Positions 58,178 through 64,000 of a stretch of 64,000 nt of DNA are shown piece by piece. The notes beneath the pieces were generated by a model, which was given only the letters and a program-made list of their open reading frames with translations, had not been told where the DNA came from and did no database searches. A program made the position numbers and the translations under genes. The stretch's first letter is position 1; each line of letters starts with the position of its first letter. Source of the stretch: Beta vulgaris subsp. vulgaris (Eukaryota > Streptophyta > Magnoliopsida > Caryophyllales > Amaranthaceae); the NCBI RefSeq assembly GCF_026745355.1, contig NC_079205.1:41764682-41828681 (forward strand), given 5' to 3'.

Positions 58178-59331
58178 CCATGCGATGAAGCAGGGTCATC
58201 ATTTCCTGAAAATCAAAGGAAGGAGGAGCAGTAGAATATGGGGGAGGGGGAGCATCAGAAGATGAGGGAATATCCTCAACATGGGGACGACGATAATAGG
58301 TACGCTCAGGGATCTGGGGGCGAGGGGTGGGAAAGTCAGAACCTGCAATGGGAAGGTGATAGTGAGGTTGGCCAGGTTTGATTTTGGCCAAAGGGTTGGG
58401 CAGGTCAATGGAACGCATTCCGTTAATTTGCCACTTGTATGTGTCCCCACCCCGTTCTAACCAATGCAGGCGAGTGAGATAGGCATAGTCCAATAGGGTA
58501 GGGCCTAAGGCTGGCTGATACCGAGTCTCGTCGAAGTCTGGAATGGCCCTAGCAAAAATAGTGACTAGCCTCCCGTTCACGATGGGCCGAGAGGAGAACG
58601 TCCCATCGGCGCGCCGCTTAGGGTATGTGGTGGCAATAAGCTCCATTTGGAGCGCAACATGGTGAGGGATGTTGTAGTGGAAACGACGGGGGGTGCCCCG
58701 ATACATGTAGCTACCTATGAGATAAAGCTCATCCCCTCGAATGAGCTGCCCTTCAACCCTCCCAAACAAGGTCTTTGACATGAAACGAACCCAAATTTTG
58801 AAGATGGGTTGGTGTATATACCTAGCATGACAGTGTTGCAAGGTAAATTCAGTTTCGTCCCTAGTTATGGCATAGTAAACGTCCCTATGATGATAGTCAG
58901 GGGGGTGCCCAATCTCCCCCGGTTAAGGACACGGAGTATGCGAGCAAACTCCGGGAGGGTGAGGGTGAAGTCTCTATTTAACAGCCTATAGGAAACATGC
59001 GAAATTGGTCCTGAGCGAGGGTGGGTCACATTCAAAAGCTACTGTAGAATTCATACACAAGCACTGGATATGTATTGACATGAACAGGATAAAGGGATTC
59101 CATACCAATGATTTTCATAAATTCCTTAAATTCATTATGAATGCCCAATTTATCCAAAAATTCATTATCAAGGAACGTGGTAGGACTTACCTCGAGCCCC
59201 TTGAGGCGCTGAAATCATTCCCTTTGTTCCTCCGTGGAGAAAATGACTTCCGGGAAGGTCTCATCTCGGGAAATTTCCGGTGGTGGTGGTGGTTGTGAGC
59301 CCGTTGTAGATTTTCGTCGCCTTGTGAACAT
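58178..59331 (-). pseudogene. Post-pol ORF of the Athila-like element, proximal part
   Basis: The minus-strand ATG at 59331 starts a protein opening MFTRRRKSTTGSQPPPPPE. After frame changes the long segment 58178-58841 includes FKIWVRFMSKTLFGRVEG, GRLVTIFARAIPDFDET and a Pro-rich tail. Its place after integrase matches the extra ORF of Athila elements, in the position where some relatives have an env-like gene; I see no signal peptide or membrane segment. The chromovirus splits it at 58173; it resumes at 48281. Confidence 0.75.
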
Positions 59332-60183
59332 GATGCTAGGATGTGCAAAATTTTGAAGCTTCAACTCACTCTCTAATGGGAAAAAGATGGGGAAAAACTT
59401 GAAGCACTCAAATCCTCACTTTAATGGTGGAAAAATGAAGAGGAAGATGAAGGGGAGAGATAGAGTGGGAGAAAAGTGAAGAAAATAGAGTGAGAGATGA
59501 ATAGAAAGTGATAGGAGAGAGAAATTGGTAAGAATTTGAAGATTTGAAGGAGGGTCTTCAATGGTGGAAAGGGGGGTTTGGAGAAGAAGATGGGAGAATT
59601 TGGGGGTTAGGGTTTGGAGGAGAGAGAAAATGTGAGAGGAAGTGAGTGAAAAGAGGGGAAAAAAAAACCTTTATTCTTACCAGCCGGACCCCGAGCCCGA
59701 TCGGGCGTGATTTTTTTTCTTATGAAAATTTCTAATTTCGTTGCGCGCCCGATCGGGAGAGCTCGCCCGACGCCATCGGGCGTCTGTCAGTTATTTCCAG
59801 AAACGAATTTATTTGCGGGCCCGATCGGGTGTCCACGCCCGATCGGGCGTTTTCTTTCGCCTTTCTAGATTTTGGTTGCGGGCCCGATCGGGCATAGTCG
59901 CCCGACCCGATCGGGCGTGTAGCAGTTCCTTGATATTTTGTCGCAAATCCTCTTGACGGAACTTCCCCGATCGGGCGTCCAAGCCCGATCCCATCGGGCG
60001 GTGCTCTTTTTCATTCTTTTCATGTTTTCGTTGCGCGCCCGATCGGGCTACCGCGCCCGATATCTTCGGGCTATGCCCAGTTGCAATGGCTCGTATTTTC
60101 GAGTGAATACGCCAGTTGGTAAGCACTCCTGCACACATGTAACCTGAAGAGGAATATCAATACCCTCTCACTATCTCACTAAA
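59332..60183 (-). other. Untranslated tract between pol and the post-pol ORF
   Basis: The part 59340-59660 is purine-rich (GAGAGAG, GGGAAAA motifs). The part 59690-60085 is the second GCCCGA/TCGGGC palindrome array. No gene is supported in either strand. Confidence 0.7.
59690..60085. repeat. GCCCGA-TCGGGC palindrome array between pol and post-pol ORF
   Basis: About eleven palindromes occur, mostly in pairs spaced roughly 70-80 bp apart: a compact copy (GCCCGATCGGGC) followed about 10 bases later by a split one (for example GCCCGACGCCATCGGGC). AT-rich spacers of 40-50 bp, several containing TTTCGTTGCG-like text, separate the pairs. The motif is the same as in the LTR cluster at 45891-46190. 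Confidence 0.92.
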
Positions 60184-61334
60184 CTACAAAAATAAACAAA
60201 GTAAAAAAATAAAACCAAACTTGTTAGTGTTAGTGACAGAAAAAGGACCAGACCACCTAGATTTCAACTTACCAGGAAAAAGCTTTAGTCTAGAGTTGTA
60301 CAGTAAAACCTTGTCACCAATATTGAACTCCCTACTCAGAATTTTCTTATCGTGCCATCTCTTAGTGCGCTCTTTGTAGAGCCGCGAACTATCATAAGCA
60401 TTTAATCTAAGTTCATCAAGCTCATTGATCTGCAATAAACGCTTTTCTCCTGCTAATTTAGCATCAAAGTTCAACTCTTTAACCGCCAAAAAGCCTTATA
60501 CTCTAGTTCGACAGGTAGGTGGCATGCTTTTCCATAGACTAGTCGATAAGGGGTGGTACCAATAGGGGTCTTAAAAGCAGTTCTATAAGCCCATAAGGTG
60601 TCATCTAACTTATCACTCCAATCTTTTCTCGATTTAGCTACCACTTTCTCCAAAATAGACTTTATTTCCCGGTTAGACACTTCTACTTGCCCACTTGTCT
60701 GAGGATGGTATGCTAGGCCAGTCCTATGGTAGACACCATACTTTTTGAGTAGGGCTTCAAAGGTTCTTTTGTGAAAGTGGGATCCCCCATCACTAATGAC
60801 AACTCTTGGTACCCCAAACCGTGGAAAGATAATCTTTTTAAACATTTTCATGACAACCTTAGAGTCATTGGTTGCTGATGCAATAGCTTCTACCCACTTA
60901 GAGACATAGTCAATAGCAACAAGTATGAAATTGTTGCCTGAGGAAGAGGGAAAAGGACCCATAAAATCAATACCCCACACATCAAATAGTTCAACTTCTA
61001 GATGGGGTTTGGGGCATCTCATGTCTACGGGAAATATTTCCTGTTCGTTGGCATGCATCACAAGACTTAACAAAAGTACTAGCATCATGAAAAAGTGTTG
61101 GCCAATAAAAACCAGATTGAAGTACCTTTGCTACTGTTTTGGAGGCCCAGCATGGCCTCCACATGGAAGGGAGTGAGAGTGCTTCAGAATGTCATGCACC
61201 TCCCATCTGGGATACATCGCCTGTAGATGGTGTCAGCACAGAGCTTGTAAAGCAAAGGGTCATCCCAAAGAATTGTTTGGCATCATGGAGAAATTCTTTC
61301 CTGCTGGTAGCTCAGCTCTGGAGGGTTTGTCCAC
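60184..61334 (-). pseudogene. Athila-like integrase, frameshifted
   Basis: On the minus strand the zinc-binding region lies at about 61040-61300 in mixed frames. The DDE core is in 60471-61088: Asp in [11 protein letters not shown], Asp in VISDGGSHF, Glu in [11 protein letters not shown]. The C-terminal part (60184-60489) includes FNIGDKVLLYNSRLKLFPGK. A frameshift lies near 60480. The enzyme would integrate the element cDNA. Confidence 0.92.
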
Positions 61335-62730
61335 TCACAAAAAATTGGCGAAGTCCGCATACCACGGGGTAATAGAAGTGACTGCCAGGAGCTTATCATC
61401 AGGAAAGGAGTCGTCAATGGGAAGACCTTCTTCCATATCTTCATACTGCAAGCGGGACAAATGGTCAGCCACTACATTTTCTGCACCCTTTTTATCTCTG
61501 ATCTCCAAGTCGAATTCTTGGAGCAGCAAAATCCACCGAATGAGTCGAGGCTTGGCCTCCTTTTTGGCGAGGAGGTACTTCAATGCAGCATGATCAGTGT
61601 AGACAATGACTTTAGACCCAAGCAGATAGGTCCTGAACTTGTCCAAGGCATAGACCACAACTAGCAGCTCTTTCTCTGTAGTGGCATAATTGACTTGAGC
61701 TTCATCGAGTGTCTTGCTAGCATAGTAGATGGCATGGAGGATGTTGTCTTTTCTCTGACCAAGGACAGCTCCCACAGCATAATCACTGGCATCACACATA
61801 ATCTCAAATGGGAGGGTCCAATCTGGAGATCGAATGATAGGAGCAGTAATCAGAGCTTGCTTGATCCTGTTAAAAGACACTAGACACTCATCAGTAAACA
61901 GGAACGGGGCATCCTTGAGGAGCAACTGAGTAAGTGGTTTAGCAATTTTAGAGAAGTCCTTGATAAAGCGGCGATAAAATCCCGCATGACCAAGAAAACC
62001 TCTAACACCCTTAACATTCACAGGAGGGGGTAATTGCTCAATCACTTGAATTTTTGCTTTGTCCACCTGGATGCCTCGTTCAGAAATAATATGACCAAGT
62101 ACCACTCCTTCAGTAACCATGAAGTGGCACTTCTCCCAGTTCAAGACAAGGTGGACATCCTCACATCTTTTCAGTACTTTAGTCAAATTCAGCAAACATG
62201 CATCAAAATCAATGCCATACACACTAAAGTCATCCATAAATACTTCCATGATGGACTCAATAAATTCAGAAAATATGGCCATCATACAACGTTGGAAAGT
62301 AGCAGGGGCATTACATAGGCCAAAGGGCATCCTTCTATATGCAAAGGTACCATAAGGACATGTAAAGGTGGTCTTCTCCTGGTCATTTGGTGGATAGGGA
62401 TTTGGAAGAAACCAGAATACCATCTAGATAACAGAAATGAGAATGACAAGCTAGACGTTCCAACATCTGATCAATGAAGGGAAGGGGAAAATGGTCTTTC
62501 TTAATGGCAACATTTAATTTCCTATAATCAATGCACATACGCCACCCAGTAACTACTCTTGTAGCAATTAATTCATTTTTCTCATTTTTAACTACAGTAG
62601 TACCGCCCTTTTTAGGAACCACTTGAACTGGACTCACCCACTTAGAATCAGAAATAGGATAGATAATCCCAGCATCAAGCAATTTCATAACCTTTTTTTT
62701 GACAACTTCCTGCATATTCGGGTTCAAACG
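61335..62730 (-). pseudogene. Athila-like reverse transcriptase and RNase H, frameshifted
   Basis: The N-terminal RT part is 62383-62727 (LLDAGIIYPISDSKWVSPV; WRMCIDYRKLN). The catalytic part is 61335-62423 ([30 protein letters not shown]) and continues through the thumb into RNase H ([46 protein letters not shown] block) and [10 protein letters not shown] frame change lies near 62400, where the stretch before [10 protein letters not shown] is altered. Confidence 0.95.
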
Positions 62731-63548
62731 ACACTGACCTTGTATATAGGACGATGATCATCCTCAAGATGAATTTTATGCATGCAAAAGTCAGGGCTTA
62801 TGCCTTTCAAATCATCAATGTTATATCCAATGGCCTTTTTATGTTGTTGCAAAACAGACAAAAGTTGAGACATTTGACCATCATTTAATGCAGCACTAAC
62901 AATCACAGGGCAATTTTCAGAATCATCCAAAAAAGCATATCGCAGAGAAGGGGAAGGGTTTCAGTTCAGGTTTCTTTACCTCTACCGGTGGAGTAGCACT
63001 ACTAACCGTTCATCCTCATGAGTGGTAGTACCATCAAGCTCGACACAGGTAAAAGCTGCTTCCCAAGCATCCACTTCAGTAGTCCGGATAATATCATCAC
63101 CTGTGGAAGAGTAAAACAAAGCAAAGCCTCCAGTGGATCCCGCATAAGGGATTGAGGCATGTCATCATTAACCAGCACATCAATGACATCTATTCTGTAA
63201 CAGGCTTCCTCTAGCATGGGACTTTTCAAAGCATTGGTCAAACTAAAAGTTACCTTATCATCCCCCACAGTCAAAGTTAATTTCCCATTTTTAACATCTA
63301 TGACAGCTCCAGCAGTATGAAGGAATGGTCTCCCTAAAATGATTGGGATTTGAGTATCCTCTTCCATGTCAAGCACAACAAAATCCACAGGAATGTAAAA
63401 TTTACCTACCCTCACAGGAACGTCCTCTAAGATACCTAGGGGGTATTTAACAGAACGGTCAGCCATTTGAAGAGTAATGTTGGTACATTTTAAATCTCCC
63501 ATGTCAAGCTTTTTGCAAACAGTAAGGGGCATGACACTAACACTAGCA
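62731..63548 (-). pseudogene. Athila-like protease and linker to RT
   Basis: The protease core (63002-63532 on) begins with the active-site text CDLGASVSVMPLT (about 63520-63555), with DLGA rather than DSGA/DTGA, which is normal for this lineage. It continues with LQMADRSVKYPLGILEDV and PIILGRPFLHTAGAVID. Downstream, 62724-62930 is the linker entering the RT (QQHKKAIGYNIDDLKGISP). A frameshift lies near 62940-63010. Confidence 0.9.
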
Positions 63549-64000
63549 CCTAGATCACATAAGGCTTTGTCAATAAATATGGTGCCAATATTACAAGGGA
63601 TGGAGAAATCCCCGGATCTTTCAATTTAGGAGGGGATTGATTTTGCAAAAGAGCACTACATTCTTCAGTAAAGGCAACAGTTTCTACTGCATTAAAGGCT
63701 CTTTTCCTAGTCAAAATTTCCTTCAAAAATTTAGCATATGCAGGTACTTGAGTAATGAGTTCAGTAAATGGAACAGTTACCTGAAGATTTTTCACTACCT
63801 CCATAAACTTACCAAGTTGGTGATCCAGCTTATTCTTTGATAGACGAGTGGGAATGGAACCTTGATCGCAGGAGTGGTGGAGGAACTGTTTTCAGGTACT
63901 GTCTGCTTCTCTGCATTTGTGTTGGTGGTAGCCTCAGGACTGACGAAGTTTAGTTATGTCTGCATTTTTTTCTGGCTCAACCGGACCATCCTTAGGATTG
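63549..64000 (-). pseudogene. C-terminal part of Athila-like gag, partial
   Basis: The minus-strand frame 63550-63804 ends gag (FTELITQVPAYAKFLKEILT; FTEECSALLQNQSPPKLKDP). A 1-nt frameshift near 63610 separates it from the protease. The rest of gag and the 5' LTR lie beyond the right edge. Confidence 0.82.

Larger units (their letters stand above)
44985..64000 (-). mobile_element. Athila-like Ty3/gypsy retrotransposon (right end outside window)
   Basis: Read on the minus strand, gag C-terminus, protease, reverse transcriptase, RNase H, integrase, a further ORF, a long untranslated tract and the 3' LTR (46451 down to 44985) follow each other. Protease, RT and integrase have Athila-lineage features ([37 protein letters not shown]). 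A large ORF after pol is also typical of this lineage. The 5' LTR lies beyond the window. All frames are damaged. A chromovirus (48287-58172) splits the post-pol ORF. Confidence 0.88.

Noticed and set aside
1..64000. CRISPR arrays, bacterial operons or ribosome binding sites
   Set aside because: Spliced exons, plant transposons and AT-rich intergenic DNA show a plant nuclear genome; the tandem repeats have no spacer structure of a CRISPR array.

Overview
This window is nuclear DNA of a flowering plant, probably a eudicot. It is AT-rich and gene-poor. One host gene is split by long introns, and plant-type transposons (PIF/Harbinger, hAT, CACTA, Helitron, Tourist and Stowaway MITEs, Ty1/copia, Tekay-like chromovirus, Athila-like gypsy) are stacked inside one another. 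I cannot name the species.

Layout: (1) 1-6030 is a decayed PIF/Harbinger transposon with a DDE transposase and a Myb/SANT-like second protein. A 937-bp hAT element splits the transposase, and a CACTA-type terminus lies in the 3' part. (2) 6034-11217 is intergenic DNA holding a ~530-bp tandem repeat (7696-10900). Its first unit carries a Helitron and its second unit a second copy of the same hAT family. (3) 11218-17112 is a 5.9-kb segment with TG/CA ends and a perfect 5-bp target duplication, best read as a giant solo LTR. It contains a 317-bp hAT MITE and a 193-bp tandem array. (4) 17188-23916 is a complete but frameshifted Ty1/copia element whose 3' LTR lies just upstream of the host gene. 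(5) About 24045-41150 is the host gene, a TOM1-like (VHS+GAT) ubiquitin-binding ESCRT adaptor closest to plant TOL5. It has nine coding exons (455 codons) and at least two 5'-UTR introns. Its introns hold a Tourist MITE, TA-flanked repeat elements, a hAT element, a Stowaway MITE, a 280-bp solo LTR, a short Helitron and a duplicated splice-acceptor block. (6) About 42571-64000 is a three-layer nest. A partial LTR element with a 113-bp tandem array and a gag-like start is cut by an Athila-like gypsy element on the minus strand (3' LTR 44985-46451, running off the right edge). That element is cut in its post-pol ORF by a 9.9-kb Tekay-like chromovirus (48287-58172, TSD AGTAT, nearly identical LTRs).

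How it works together: the only gene that looks functional is the TOL5-like gene, whose reading frame and splice sites are intact throughout. All transposon coding regions show frameshifts or stops. The least ordinary structures are the dense GCCCGA/TCGGGC palindrome cassettes found both in the Athila-like LTR and between pol and the post-pol ORF, the giant solo LTR, the 530-bp repeat whose units trapped different transposons and so record their empty sites, and the duplicated 3' splice site in the TOL5-like gene.
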